Assembly (NCBI RefSeq): GCF_004000925.1
Contig: NZ_BIME01000002.1
Location: forward strand, 372,001-436,000
Source: Paenibacillus illinoisensis NBRC 15959
Lineage (GTDB): Bacteria; Bacillota; Bacilli; Paenibacillales; Paenibacillaceae
Length of the DNA stretch: 64,000 nt
Direction: 5' to 3'
The translations under genes and the position numbers were made by a program. This document shows, one piece after another, positions 34,978 through 44,240 of this stretch. The notes under the pieces were generated by a model, which was given only the letters and a program-made list of their open reading frames with translations, had not been told where the DNA came from and did not search any database. The first letter of the stretch is position 1; every line of letters begins with the position of its first letter.

Positions 34978-36114
34978 ATGTTTAAATCAAAACGCAAACG
35001 TTTTTTCAGCTTGGCCTCATTAACACTGACTGCTTCACTTATTCTTTCAGCCTGCGGCGGAGCAAGCAGCTCGGGAACTGCTTCAGAGAATGGGGGCACT
35101 CCGGATAGCAGCGGCGACAAAATCAAGCTGACCATGTTTATCTGGGCAGGCTCCAATCAGGATATCGTACCTAAAGAAGTGGTTGCGGAGTATGTCAAGG
35201 AACACCCTAACGTTGAAGTTACTTTCGAGGAATCCTCCAATGCGATCATGTATCCCAAAATGGTAGCTGGCAAACAAGCCGATCCGAACAATCCGGTTGT
35301 CAACTTCGGTTACTTTAATGCAGATGCCACAGCCAAAGGCGTAAACGATGACATGTGGGAGCCGCTGGATACCAGCATCGTAACCAATATCAAGGACATT
35401 CCTGAACAATTTCACCAGCCTGACAACAAAGGCATCGTATGGGGCGTATCCAGCTTCGGCCTGGTTTACAACAAAGAACTGGTAACTACGCCGCCAACCA
35501 GTTGGAATGATCTGTGGGATAACGAACAATTCAAAGGCAAAACGGCATTATGGGATTACATGTTCTATTCCTATATTTCACCTCTGATTGCAACCAAAGG
35601 TGAGGAGATCGGCGCATCCTACGACAATCCTGAACCTGCATTTCAATATTGGGCTGACCACAGTGATCAAGTCGGCACGCTCGTTACATCCAACGACCAG
35701 TTAAAAGCTTTGCTCGAATCCGGTGATGCCCTCATTGCACCATTCAGTGCGCAAGTCGCTCAAACCTGGATTGATGACGGTTCACCGCTGGCTGTAGCCT
35801 ACCCGGAAGAAGGGGCAATCTCGTTTCCGTACTCGCTCCAGGTCGTTAAAGGTTCAACACCAGAACAAACACGCGTGGCGAGCGAAATTATCAACGAGCT
35901 GCTGAGTGCAGACGCGCTCACACGTTACGCCGAAGCAACCGGCACACCAGTGACCAGCACAGCTGCTGCTGTACCGGATAAATACAAGGATGATCCATCG
36001 TTCTCTGTTGAGACCCAGAGCAATGGCATCAATCCGGATTGGGACGTACTCGCTCAGAACAGCTCCACATGGAAGGACCTGTGGGATCGTCTTGTGAAAA
36101 CCAATCTTCAATAA
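34978..36114 (+). CDS. ABC transporter substrate-binding lipoprotein, PotD/family 1 type
   Basis: 378 aa. A lipoprotein signal peptide with the lipobox LILSACGG gives a lipidated Cys near residue 25, followed by a Ser/Gly/Thr/Asn-rich linker. The mature protein resembles the extracellular binding proteins for spermidine/putrescine or small organic anions (PotD-like; blocks GIVWGVSSFGLVYNKELV and SWNDLWD). It feeds the PotABC-like components encoded just downstream. Because it is co-encoded with a hydantoinase and an M24 hydrolase, the ligand may be an N-containing ring compound or substituted amino acid, not a polyamine; this is inference. AATCTTATGGGGG precedes the ATG. Confidence 0.85.
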   Translation: MFKSKRKRFFSLASLTLTASLILSACGGASSSGTASENGGTPDSSGDKIKLTMFIWAGSNQDIVPKEVVAEYVKEHPNVEVTFEESSNAIMYPKMVAGKQADPNNPVVNFGYFNADATAKGVNDDMWEPLDTSIVTNIKDIPEQFHQPDNKGIVWGVSSFGLVYNKELVTTPPTSWNDLWDNEQFKGKTALWDYMFYSYISPLIATKGEEIGASYDNPEPAFQYWADHSDQVGTLVTSNDQLKALLESGDALIAPFSAQVAQTWIDDGSPLAVAYPEEGAISFPYSLQVVKGSTPEQTRVASEIINELLSADALTRYAEATGTPVTSTAAAVPDKYKDDPSFSVETQSNGINPDWDVLAQNSSTWKDLWDRLVKTNLQ

Positions 36115-36121
36115 CATGGTC

Positions 36122-36152
36122 GCCTGGAACATAGACGAGATGATTACCAGGC
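36122..36152 (+). repeat. Intercistronic inverted repeat after the binding-protein gene
   Basis: GCCTGG (36122-36127) and CCAGGC (36147-36152) can pair across 19 bases. No T run follows, so it may stabilise the binding-protein mRNA rather than terminate. Confidence 0.35.
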
Positions 36153-36171
36153 AGGAATAGGAGGATCCGAG

Positions 36172-37290
36172 ATGAGCAATGAGCACCAATCCGTCTCGAT
36201 TGAGGCAAAGCATGTTACAAAAATCTATGACGGACGGGCTGCCGTCGATCAAGTCACGCTTCAGGTCAACAAGGGAGAGTTCGTATCCCTTCTCGGTCCG
36301 AGCGGTTGCGGCAAAACAACGCTGCTTCGAATGCTGGGTGGGCTCGAACAACCCGACGACGGAATCATTCTGCTCGGTGGGCAAGATGTCACGGGTGTTC
36401 CAGCATACGGCCGGAACAGCAATATGATTTTCCAACAGTTGGCACTGTTTCCGCATATGGATGTATTCAACAACATCGCTTATGGACTCAAGGTGAAAAA
36501 GACCCCAAAAGCAGAGATCAAACGCCAGGTCCATGAGATGCTGGAACTCGTACAACTTGGAGACTACAGCAGAAGGGCGGTATCTCAGCTATCTGGCGGA
36601 CAAGCACAGCGTGTAGCGATTGCGAGAGCATTAATCAACAAACCGGAAGTGCTGCTGCTGGATGAACCGCTCTCCGCGCTGGACATGCAGCTGCGTCTTG
36701 ATATGCAGCGGGAGTTGAAACGCATTCAGCGGGAATTCGGAGGTACCTTCATCTTCGTCACACACGATCAGAGCGAAGCGATGAACATGTCTGACCGCAT
36801 CGGCGTTATGCGTGCAGGTCGGCTGCTTCAATACGCAACGCCGGATGAAATTTATGAAAGACCTGCCGACAGCTTTGTAGCCAAGTTCATTGGGGATACG
36901 AACCTTTTGGACGTTTCGGTTGTCGAGCCTGATTCAAATGGAATACGTGTAAGCATTCTGGGACATTCGCTGCTCGCAGGAAGCAATGAAGAACCTGCTG
37001 CGTTCCGGCCAGGGGCGAAGCATTCCTTATCCATCCGTTACGAGTATATTCGTCTAGGGCAAGAGGCCGCCCGTTGTGCAAACCAGTTGCAAGGTCGCGT
37101 TATTGAGAGTGTATATGGCGGGGCAAGTATCCGTTATGTCATCGAAACGCTGGATCATCTTCGCATTCAGGCGAGTGTACCGCATCAACGCGGAGGAACG
37201 CGATATTCCCCGGGCGAATCTGTCCAGCTGGGTTTTGACCCAGATGATGCTCTGCTGCTCGCAGACTCAGGGACGGGTGCGGCATCATGA
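36172..37290 (+). CDS. ABC transporter ATP-binding protein, PotA-like
   Basis: 372 aa. Walker A GPSGCGKTT, Q-loop FQQLALFPHMDV, signature LSGGQAQR, Walker B VLLLDEPLSALD and the switch His in VTHDQ are all present. The C-terminal ~130 residues form a TOBE regulatory domain, as in PotA, FbpC and CysA-type importers. The stop codon overlaps the next permease start by 4 bases. It powers import by the two permeases encoded downstream. AGGAGGATCCGAG precedes the ATG. Confidence 0.9.
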   Translation: MSNEHQSVSIEAKHVTKIYDGRAAVDQVTLQVNKGEFVSLLGPSGCGKTTLLRMLGGLEQPDDGIILLGGQDVTGVPAYGRNSNMIFQQLALFPHMDVFNNIAYGLKVKKTPKAEIKRQVHEMLELVQLGDYSRRAVSQLSGGQAQRVAIARALINKPEVLLLDEPLSALDMQLRLDMQRELKRIQREFGGTFIFVTHDQSEAMNMSDRIGVMRAGRLLQYATPDEIYERPADSFVAKFIGDTNLLDVSVVEPDSNGIRVSILGHSLLAGSNEEPAAFRPGAKHSLSIRYEYIRLGQEAARCANQLQGRVIESVYGGASIRYVIETLDHLRIQASVPHQRGGTRYSPGESVQLGFDPDDALLLADSGTGAAS

Positions 37291-38204
37291 GCCGGATTAC
37301 CGACAAGGTCGTCGATGTATACTCGTCCGGCAATCGCAAATGGACGACCCAATTGCTTCTGCTCTTGCCCGCGCTGCTGTTGATGGGCATCGTGTATCTC
37401 GGCGGGTTGCTGATATTCGGAAGATACAGCTTCGATATATACGACAATGGCAAATTGGTCCGCGGCTGGGATTGGAGCACATATCGGGCTTTTCTGACAG
37501 ATCCGTATTATTGGAAACTGATCGGAAATACGTTCCGCATTGCATTCAAAGTAACCGCGTGGAGTTTGCTTCTCGCTTATCCGCTCGCATATTGCATCGC
37601 GGGCTTGAAGAAGCCGGGATGGAAGCAGTTTTTGCTACTGCTTACGTTTCTGCCTCTGCTCGTGAGCGCGGTCGTGCGTTCCTATGGCTGGCAGCTGCTT
37701 CTGTCCAAGCAGGGTTTCATGAATTGGCTGTTCATTCATCTGGGTTTGACAGAGGAAGGCTTCAATATGATGAACAACGAGACAGGCGTAGTCATTGCAC
37801 TCGTACACATCTTCCTGCCCTTTATGGTCTTTCCGATTCTGAATGTGCTCTCCCAGAGTGATGCTTCACTCAAGGCGGCTGCACATGATCTCGGAGCAGG
37901 AAGCTGGCGGACCTTTTTTACCATAACATTGCCGTTGTCGGCCAGAGGTATTGCTAGCGGAATCCAAATCGTATTTACCTTGTGCCTGACGGCATTCACG
38001 ACCCCTCAGTTAATCGGCGGGGGAAGGGTAATGACGCTGCCGGTCTTCATCTACCAGCGAACACTGGACACCAACTGGCCGATGGCGGCAGTTGCTAGCT
38101 TGTTCCTGCTGGTGTCGTCCGTCGTGGTATCGTTGCTGGTCAACAAAGGAGCGGAGTGGCTTATGTTCCGCCGTTCCCGGGAAGGAGGACGTGCACATGG
38201 TTAA
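37287..38204 (+). CDS. ABC transporter permease, PotB-like
   Basis: 305 aa with six membrane segments. The EAA loop reads LKAAAHDLGAGSWRTFFTITL near residue 200, which is the PotB/PotC type. It overlaps the ATPase gene by 4 bases upstream and the second permease gene by 8 bases downstream, so the set is a tightly coupled transport unit. Confidence 0.9.
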   Translation: MSRITDKVVDVYSSGNRKWTTQLLLLLPALLLMGIVYLGGLLIFGRYSFDIYDNGKLVRGWDWSTYRAFLTDPYYWKLIGNTFRIAFKVTAWSLLLAYPLAYCIAGLKKPGWKQFLLLLTFLPLLVSAVVRSYGWQLLLSKQGFMNWLFIHLGLTEEGFNMMNNETGVVIALVHIFLPFMVFPILNVLSQSDASLKAAAHDLGAGSWRTFFTITLPLSARGIASGIQIVFTLCLTAFTTPQLIGGGRVMTLPVFIYQRTLDTNWPMAAVASLFLLVSSVVVSLLVNKGAEWLMFRRSREGGRAHG

Positions 38205-39018
38205 ATCGGGACGTGTGACAAAATGGCTACTCACGGTGTTCGTTGGAGCGGTCGCCATATACTTACTGCTTCCACTATTAATGATTGCATTCACTTCCAT
38301 AGGCTCGGGATCAGCAAGCAAATTTCCGCCTCAAGGGTTCACCTTGGAATGGTACGCCAACCTGAAAGAACAAACCCAGTTTCTTGATGCTTTCAAAAAC
38401 AGCTTGATTGCTTCAGCAGGAGCTGTCATTTTGGCACTGGTGACGGGCACGCTCGCTGCGGTAGCCATCGTGCAGTATCCTTTTCCTGGTGCGGGATTGC
38501 TGCGAGCTTTCTTTGTATCGCCCATGGTCATGCCCAAAATCACACTCGGTATCGCATATCTAATTCTGTTCTCTAAAATGCACATCGCAGGCGGATTATT
38601 TGGACTTGTACTAGGCGAAGCCGTCATTGTACTGCCGTTTGTACTTACCATCGTGGGCAGTGCACTGGCCAACCTGAAGTCGGTCCATCGGGAAGCTGCG
38701 GCTGATCTTGGGGCAAGCCCTTGGCGGATCTTTTTTACCATTACGCTGCCTCAGCTCAAATTCGCCATATTGTTGTCCGGATCGATCGCCTTTGTATTTA
38801 CGTTTGATCAAGTCGAAGCTGCATTGCTGCTACTTCGTCAGGACAGCTATACACTGCCGATCCAGTTATTCCTCTATATGGAGAAGTGGCAGGATCCAAC
38901 GATCGCAGCCGTATCGGTTGTATTGATTGTCGGCGCCTTGGCACTATTTTTGGCCATCAAGCTGGTGCTTCGCTCCATTCCGGGGCTCGAAGGATGGTTT
39001 GGAAGCAGAAAAAAATAA
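38197..39018 (+). CDS. ABC transporter permease, PotC-like
   Basis: 273 aa, six membrane segments, EAA loop HREAAADLGASPWRIFFTITL. I start it at the ATG at 38197 (MVKSGR), preceded by GGAAGGAGGACG, and not at an earlier in-frame ATG inside the preceding gene. It pairs with the PotB-like permease. The M24 hydrolase gene follows after 18 bases. Confidence 0.9.
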   Translation: MVKSGRVTKWLLTVFVGAVAIYLLLPLLMIAFTSIGSGSASKFPPQGFTLEWYANLKEQTQFLDAFKNSLIASAGAVILALVTGTLAAVAIVQYPFPGAGLLRAFFVSPMVMPKITLGIAYLILFSKMHIAGGLFGLVLGEAVIVLPFVLTIVGSALANLKSVHREAAADLGASPWRIFFTITLPQLKFAILLSGSIAFVFTFDQVEAALLLLRQDSYTLPIQLFLYMEKWQDPTIAAVSVVLIVGALALFLAIKLVLRSIPGLEGWFGSRKK

Positions 39019-39036
39019 ATGGAAGGAATTGAAAAC

Positions 39037-40251
39037 ATGAATCCACAGCAACCATCCGAAGGTTCAGGCTTAAACAGGGACCGCGCAGATGAAGTAATGA
39101 AAGCGAAGGGACTTCAAGCCCTTATCGCGACGACGCCGGAAAATATCCATTATGTCATCGGATCGCAATTGCGTGCCAGCAATTGGACGATGCAGATCTA
39201 TGCGATACTACCCGCTGACCGTTCTGCAAGGCCGTGCATCGTCATTCCGACGAATCGTCTGGGCGTCGTTGCTCAGTTTGGTATCACCAACGTTGACATA
39301 TTTGCTTATAGCGATTTCTTCGTTGAGGGAACGATTGAAGGCAAACCTTCCACCGCAGACATCGATCTGTTCTATTCCTTGCTGCAAACGACTGTGATTC
39401 ACCAAGGGGCAGCAGATGCCCTTTTTGCTGCGTTGAAACACCTCGGCATCGAGAACCAGCCTATTGGTATCGACGAAATGCGGATTTCGCCGGATATTAT
39501 GGCACAGGTCCAGGACGCATTGCCAGATGGAGCTGTTATACCTGCTTATAAATTATTCAGGCATATCCGACTAGTCAAAACACCATTCGAAATCGAACGG
39601 CTGCGCCGCGCGGCAGAGGTCAATGAACGAATTGAGCAGGAGCTGATTCATCTGATCGCCGCAGGCGTGCACGAGAAGGAACTCGCCGATCATTACCGGA
39701 TCGCCGTGATGCGTGCGGGCGGTACGCCAGCGATGACAGCCGTGGGAGCAGGACCGCGCAGTGCTCTGCCGCTGATCGAAAATTATTTCCACACGATCGA
39801 GCAGGGAGACCAGATCCGCTTCGATCTATGCATGCAGTTAGACGGGTACTGGGGGGATACGGGCCGTACCGTCGTTGCGGGTGAACCAACGGCCTGGATG
39901 AAAAAACATTTTCATGCGGTGAAGAGCGGTTGGGAAACTGCCCTAGAAGCTGTACGACCTGGTGTCAGAGCATCGGATGTATTTCATGCGGCGGTATCCC
40001 GCGTACAGCTGGAAGGGATCCCTCATTACCGGAGACAGCATGTGGGCCATGCGATCGGCCTCGAGCTGTATGACGACTTGACCATTTCCCCGGGTGACCA
40101 GCACATACTGGAGCCAGGTATGGTTCTTTGCGTGGAAGTCCCTTATTACGAGCTTGGCGCAGGTGGCTTTCAAATCGAAGATACGGTTGTCGTGACGCCG
40201 GACGGATATGAGTTTCTGACGCATATGGAGCGCAAATTATTCATTAAATAA
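39037..40251 (+). CDS. M24-family metallohydrolase (Xaa-Pro peptidase / creatinase-like)
   Basis: 404 aa. The N-terminal creatinase-like domain (~residues 1-165) precedes the pita-bread metal domain. Five metal ligands are recognisable: two Asp in FDLCMQLDGYWGDTGRT, His in HVGHAIGLELYDD, and Glu in CVEVPYY and QIEDTVVV. M24B members include prolidase, Xaa-Pro aminopeptidase and creatinase (creatine amidinohydrolase). In an operon with N-methylhydantoinase genes, a creatinase-like or amidohydrolase role on the ring-opened product is attractive but unproven; a peptidase remains equally possible. I start it at 39037 (MNPQQP) after GGAAGGA; an ATG at 39019 has no site. Confidence 0.85.
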   Translation: MNPQQPSEGSGLNRDRADEVMKAKGLQALIATTPENIHYVIGSQLRASNWTMQIYAILPADRSARPCIVIPTNRLGVVAQFGITNVDIFAYSDFFVEGTIEGKPSTADIDLFYSLLQTTVIHQGAADALFAALKHLGIENQPIGIDEMRISPDIMAQVQDALPDGAVIPAYKLFRHIRLVKTPFEIERLRRAAEVNERIEQELIHLIAAGVHEKELADHYRIAVMRAGGTPAMTAVGAGPRSALPLIENYFHTIEQGDQIRFDLCMQLDGYWGDTGRTVVAGEPTAWMKKHFHAVKSGWETALEAVRPGVRASDVFHAAVSRVQLEGIPHYRRQHVGHAIGLELYDDLTISPGDQHILEPGMVLCVEVPYYELGAGGFQIEDTVVVTPDGYEFLTHMERKLFIK

Positions 40252-40329
40252 CGAATCCCGGAAGGCTTCGAGCAAGCGATCAGGCAGCTGCCGATCAGGA
40301 GCTTTCCTGCCGAGAAAGTTGGAATTTCA

Positions 40330-41532
40330 ATGATTCAGCAGGGAACCAAGACGTTTCGAAACATTAGCCTTGCGTTGTTTGCCGCAGGATTCGTTACGTT
40401 TGCGTTGTTATACAGTCTCCAACCTCTTATGCCGGAGATTAGTGCCGCATTTGACATTACTCCGGCACAATCGAGCCTGACGCTTTCCGTTTCAACGGTG
40501 GCCATGGCTATCACCATGCTGTTTATCGGCACGTTGTCTGATGCCCTTGGGCGGCGATTCATCATGACGGCATCCTTGGTGCTATCTTCCATCATCGCAA
40601 TTCTGAGCGCATTCAGCCAGGGATATACAGATTTGTTGCTGCTCCGCGTCCTGCAAGGCGTGGCACTTGCGGGTCTGCCTGCCACGGCGATGACGTATTT
40701 GTCGGAAGAAATTGAACCAGTTAGTTTGGGGTACGCCATGGGGCTGTACATCAGTGGCAACTCCATCGGGGGTCTGGCAGGGCGATTTATAAGTGGAGTT
40801 ATCACGGACTGGTTCAGTTGGCGGGCAGCCATTGGATTTATCGGTGTGCTTGGCCTATGTGCAGCTGTTGTCTTCTGGTTGGTCATTCCGCAATCACGGA
40901 ATTTTATCAAGACTTCTCCGGGATTAACCAAGGCGCTGCCTCTACTATGGTCACAATGCCGGAACCCGCGGCTTCTCAGTTTGTATGGGCTGGGCTTCTT
41001 ATTAATGGGCGGCTTTGTTACACTGTTTAACTACATCGGTTTTGAACTGACCGGTGCTCCGTATCATCTAAGCCAATCCTTGGTAGGAAGTCTTTTCGTC
41101 GTGTATCTTATGGGCACAGTCAGCAGTACCTGGATGGGCAGGCTTGCCGACCGTTATGGACGGTCCCATGTACTTAGCATTACCATTGCGATCATTCTGG
41201 CGGGTGCCATCTGCACCATGCATCCGGCATTGTGGATTAAAATTGTGGGTCTCGGGTTGTTCGCCTTCGGATTCTTTGGTGGGCATTCCATCGCCAGCAG
41301 CTGGGTCGGTCTTGTTGCGGCCCATCATAAGTCGCAGGCAAACGCCCTGTATTTATTCTTTTATTATGTTGGTTCCAGTGTTAGTGGAACGGGCGGGGGA
41401 TATCTGTACAGCCATTTTGGATGGATCGGCATTGTAGGCATGATCGGCGCGTACGCCGTGGCGGGTTTTGCACTATGCCGTTTTCTCCTGATTGGGCAAA
41501 AACAACAGACGACCGGCACTCCGATATACTGA
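40330..41532 (+). CDS. MFS transporter, YnfM-like
   Basis: 400 aa, 12 membrane segments; TM1 contains YSLQPLMPEIS and motif A appears as GTLSDALGRRFIM. This fits the DHA1 YnfM group, proton-linked exporters of drugs or metabolites. It is the last gene of the hydantoinase/ABC/M24 operon, 78 bases after the M24 gene, with a weak ribosome binding site (GTTGGAAT). It may export an end product or excess substrate. A terminator follows at 41661. Confidence 0.82.
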   Translation: MIQQGTKTFRNISLALFAAGFVTFALLYSLQPLMPEISAAFDITPAQSSLTLSVSTVAMAITMLFIGTLSDALGRRFIMTASLVLSSIIAILSAFSQGYTDLLLLRVLQGVALAGLPATAMTYLSEEIEPVSLGYAMGLYISGNSIGGLAGRFISGVITDWFSWRAAIGFIGVLGLCAAVVFWLVIPQSRNFIKTSPGLTKALPLLWSQCRNPRLLSLYGLGFLLMGGFVTLFNYIGFELTGAPYHLSQSLVGSLFVVYLMGTVSSTWMGRLADRYGRSHVLSITIAIILAGAICTMHPALWIKIVGLGLFAFGFFGGHSIASSWVGLVAAHHKSQANALYLFFYYVGSSVSGTGGGYLYSHFGWIGIVGMIGAYAVAGFALCRFLLIGQKQQTTGTPIY

Positions 41533-41911
41533 GAGACAACTCGAAATGTTAAAGGTCAGAATGCCATTCACAAATGAAATCCATAGTGATTCGATTATGA
41601 AGGGTCGTTTATAGATTCTTGAAGAACATCACCGTTATGAGAATCTAAATATGATATTTGAACCGTTGATCTGTATTAAGATCAGCGGTTTTTTGATGTG
41701 TACCTTTGATCTGTAAACAAGTGGATTCAGTCCCCAAATCTTCTGGTATGTTCTCTGGAATGTATCATTCTAAATAGGCGCGATCTGCTAGTTTGTTGTC
41801 GCTCTCTGCTAGTTACACATCGAAACGTTAAGCGTATCATTAGATCCGTAAGTCAGCGAGAGGATGCTTCTCAGTCCGAATGTGTCAGTCAGCAGTAGGA
41901 GGTGCAAATGA
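41533..41911. other. Intergenic region after the hydantoinase operon
   Basis: Contains the operon terminator at 41661-41694 and, at its end, AGGAGG (41897-41902) for the AraC gene. I see no gene. Confidence 0.4.
41661..41694 (+). terminator. Terminator of the hydantoinase/transport operon
   Basis: Stem AACCGTTGATCT / AGATCAGCGGTT, one G-T pair, loop GTATTA, then TTTTTT. Confidence 0.88.
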
Positions 41912-42964
41912 ATGACAACCCATTCCTGTGACCGAATCAAATTGCCGACAGGTTTTTGGGAGGGTCTGGGTCAACTCGGGATTGCCTCGCATGATGTAGC
42001 CCGCAAAGCCGGATTGCCACTCACCATTATCACTGAGCCGGCTCTTAACACTGATCAATATTACGCGATTTGGCAGGCGTATTCCGATTTGGCGGGTAAT
42101 ATCGCCCAGGGGATGATCAAACTTGCAACCATTTATGAAGTGACGAAATATCCACCAACGATATTGGTCACGTATCACGCTCGTAATTATCGCGATGCGT
42201 TATACCGGATGGCCCGATATAAACAGCTCGGTCCTCCCGAAAACTTAAGGATGACTGAAGATGGCGAGGAATGCATCATCGAATTGGAGTGGCTTGTTTC
42301 CGATCAAGCTTGTCCACCTTTACTGGTGGGTGTCACACTGGCATTTCTGCTTGAACTGGGACGACGGGGCACAGGTCAGCACTTGATGGCCAGCACCGTA
42401 GAATTTTCGCAGCCGATGGGAGATGTACAGGCTCTTGAAGCTTACTTTGGGTGCCGTATTCGAACGAATGCCGGTCGCAACCGCTTGACGTTACATCGGA
42501 AAGATCTGGATCGTCCTTTTCTTACCTATAATGAAGAGTTGCTCGAGATTCTGACTCCTGCGCTCGACCGCACGCTGCATGAACATCAAGGCAATCGTTC
42601 CCTGCCGGACATGGTCAAGTGGATCATGAAGCGCAGCTTCAGCGGCGGACGTCCGGATGTACAGACGGTTGCCAAGGAATTGGGTATGAGTGATCGTACT
42701 TTGCAGCGCCGACTAACTGATGAGAACACAAGTTTTAACTATCTGCTTACAGAAGCGAGGCATGAACAGGCGCGTTTGTATTTGGCAGACCTATCACTCG
42801 ATATCAAGGAAGTGGCATTCCTGATTGGATATGAGGACCAAAATTCGTTTTACCGCGCATTCCGCACTTGGGAAGGCGATACGCCTGCCCATTGGCGAAG
42901 CGAACATGCGGAAGGTTATACACACGCAGAAGATATGCCATCAGGAAGAATGAATATTCATTAA
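41912..42964 (+). CDS. AraC-family transcriptional regulator (Arabinose_bd/OruR-like)
   Basis: 350 aa. The N-terminal ~200 residues match the Arabinose-binding-like domain of ArgR/OruR-type AraC proteins (LARKAGLPLTII-like start, LTIITEPALNTDQYYAIW). The C-terminal double helix-turn-helix shows TVAKELGMSDRTLQRRLTDE and VAFLIGYEDQNSFYRAFRTW, then TPAHWR. The SDR gene starts 27 bases after its stop, so it likely regulates that gene, possibly in one transcript. The ATG at 41912 follows AGGAGGTGC; a 4-base upstream ATG is out of frame. The effector is unknown. Confidence 0.87.
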   Translation: MTTHSCDRIKLPTGFWEGLGQLGIASHDVARKAGLPLTIITEPALNTDQYYAIWQAYSDLAGNIAQGMIKLATIYEVTKYPPTILVTYHARNYRDALYRMARYKQLGPPENLRMTEDGEECIIELEWLVSDQACPPLLVGVTLAFLLELGRRGTGQHLMASTVEFSQPMGDVQALEAYFGCRIRTNAGRNRLTLHRKDLDRPFLTYNEELLEILTPALDRTLHEHQGNRSLPDMVKWIMKRSFSGGRPDVQTVAKELGMSDRTLQRRLTDENTSFNYLLTEARHEQARLYLADLSLDIKEVAFLIGYEDQNSFYRAFRTWEGDTPAHWRSEHAEGYTHAEDMPSGRMNIH

Positions 42965-42991
42965 TCAACCAGAACAGAGGAGAAATGCATC

Positions 42992-43783
42992 ATGGATATG
43001 GGATTAAATAACAAAACAGCGTTGGTAACAGGTTCCACGAAAGGAATAGGCAAAGCGATTGCCATCGAGTTGGCCAAAGAAGGGGTCAACGTACTGATTA
43101 ATGGACGGAATCATGAAGATGTTGAACGTGTCGTCGGAGAGATCAAGTCGGCGTACCCGAGTACTTCGCCTCGAAATGCGGCAGCTGATATCGTCAATGT
43201 TGCTGAGCGCGAAGCATTGTTTGCAAAGTTCCCGCAGGTTGATATTTTGGTAAATAACACCGGGATTTATGAGATCATGTCTTATTACGATGTAGATGAC
43301 GCCGTGTGGGAAAAATACATTCAGACTAATGTGCTTTCCGCAAATGCACTGACCAAATTTTACATGCCCGCTATGCTGAACAGCGGATTTGGCCGGATCG
43401 TCTTTATAGCGAGTGAAGAAGCCGTGATGCCAGGTCATATGCCGCAATATGCCGTCACCAAGTCCATGCTGCTCTCATTATCGAAGAGTCTGTCCAAGCT
43501 GACAGTGGGAACGGAAGTAACGGTCAACACAATCATGCCTGGACCAACACTTTCGGAGAATGTACAACAGATCATCGAGAGCGTTTATCAGGATGAAAAC
43601 CTGACTTTTGAAGAAAAAGAAAAAACATTCATGGCTGCGAATCTCCCGCAATCCGAGCTGCAGCGTTTCATCAGACCGAGCGAGATTGGCAGACTTACTA
43701 CATTCGTATGCAGCCCTTATGCAGCGCCATTTAAAGGTTCACCGATTCGTATGGATGGAGGAATGGTCCCTACGATTTACTAA
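42992..43783 (+). CDS. Short-chain dehydrogenase/reductase (3-oxoacyl reductase-like)
   Basis: 263 aa classical SDR. TGSTKGIGKAI near residue 12 binds NAD(P); VNNTG is a slight variant of NNAG; catalytic Ser is in ASEEAVM and YAVTKSM provides Tyr-x3-Lys. FabG-like proteins of this sort reduce or oxidise diverse carbonyl compounds. It follows the AraC gene closely and is preceded by AGAGGAGAAATGC. The substrate cannot be named. Confidence 0.88.
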   Translation: MDMGLNNKTALVTGSTKGIGKAIAIELAKEGVNVLINGRNHEDVERVVGEIKSAYPSTSPRNAAADIVNVAEREALFAKFPQVDILVNNTGIYEIMSYYDVDDAVWEKYIQTNVLSANALTKFYMPAMLNSGFGRIVFIASEEAVMPGHMPQYAVTKSMLLSLSKSLSKLTVGTEVTVNTIMPGPTLSENVQQIIESVYQDENLTFEEKEKTFMAANLPQSELQRFIRPSEIGRLTTFVCSPYAAPFKGSPIRMDGGMVPTIY

Positions 43784-43907
43784 ACATATCAGCTTGAAAA
43801 TGAAAGTATAACTGTTATTCTGGCTGCGTATATGTTCATTTTCAATGATCGGATGTTGGTACAAATTGTAGTTATTCAAATCATCTAGTGCTTGAAAGTC
43901 ACATGTT

Positions 43908-43934
43908 GGCGAGCTTAAGGGCTCGCCTTTTTTT
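43908..43934 (+). terminator. Rho-independent terminator of the SDR gene
   Basis: Perfect GGCGAGC / GCTCGCC stem, loop TTAAGG, then TTTTTTT. Confidence 0.9.
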
Positions 43935-44091
43935 CGTTAGCTGCACTTTTCTTCTGATATGCAGTTAACTTGTCTCACTGTACCGTATCGTTGTATAAAC
44001 AGTTGAAAGAGTATGATATCGCTGATCTAGAAGTTATCCTTGTCTTCTTAATTAACGGCCCTTTTCTAGTCGGACCTTAGCAATTTGTTGG

Positions 44092-44117
44092 AAGTCGCTA
44101 TTTTGCGGCTTTTTTTG
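44092..44117 (+). terminator. Second terminator (AAGTCGC/GCGGCTT type)
   Basis: AAGTCGC / GCGGCTT stem, loop TATTTT, long T run. It implies a transcript ending here that is distinct from the SDR mRNA, although no gene is clear between the two terminators. Confidence 0.85.
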
Positions 44118-44153
44118 TTTTGACAGGACTAGTTAGATAGGAGGGTGACCTCT

Positions 44154-44240
44154 ATGCATTGGAATAAGGTGTACGACCTATACGGTGACTTGCTGCTATC
44201 TATATTTTTTATATTGATTTTTGTTGTAAAACGGTTTTAA
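44154..44240 (+). CDS. 28-aa single-helix membrane peptide, toxin-like in shape
   Basis: ATG preceded by AGGAGGGTG at about 7 bases, giving MHWNKVYDLYGD then a hydrophobic helix LLLSIFFILIFVV and the basic end KRF. Size, one helix and positively charged tail resemble type I toxin or holin-like peptides and other regulatory membrane peptides of Bacillota. A strong ribosome binding site and a position right after a terminator support a real gene. No antisense RNA is visible by eye, so a toxin-antitoxin assignment is not made. Confidence 0.5.
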   Translation: MHWNKVYDLYGDLLLSIFFILIFVVKRF

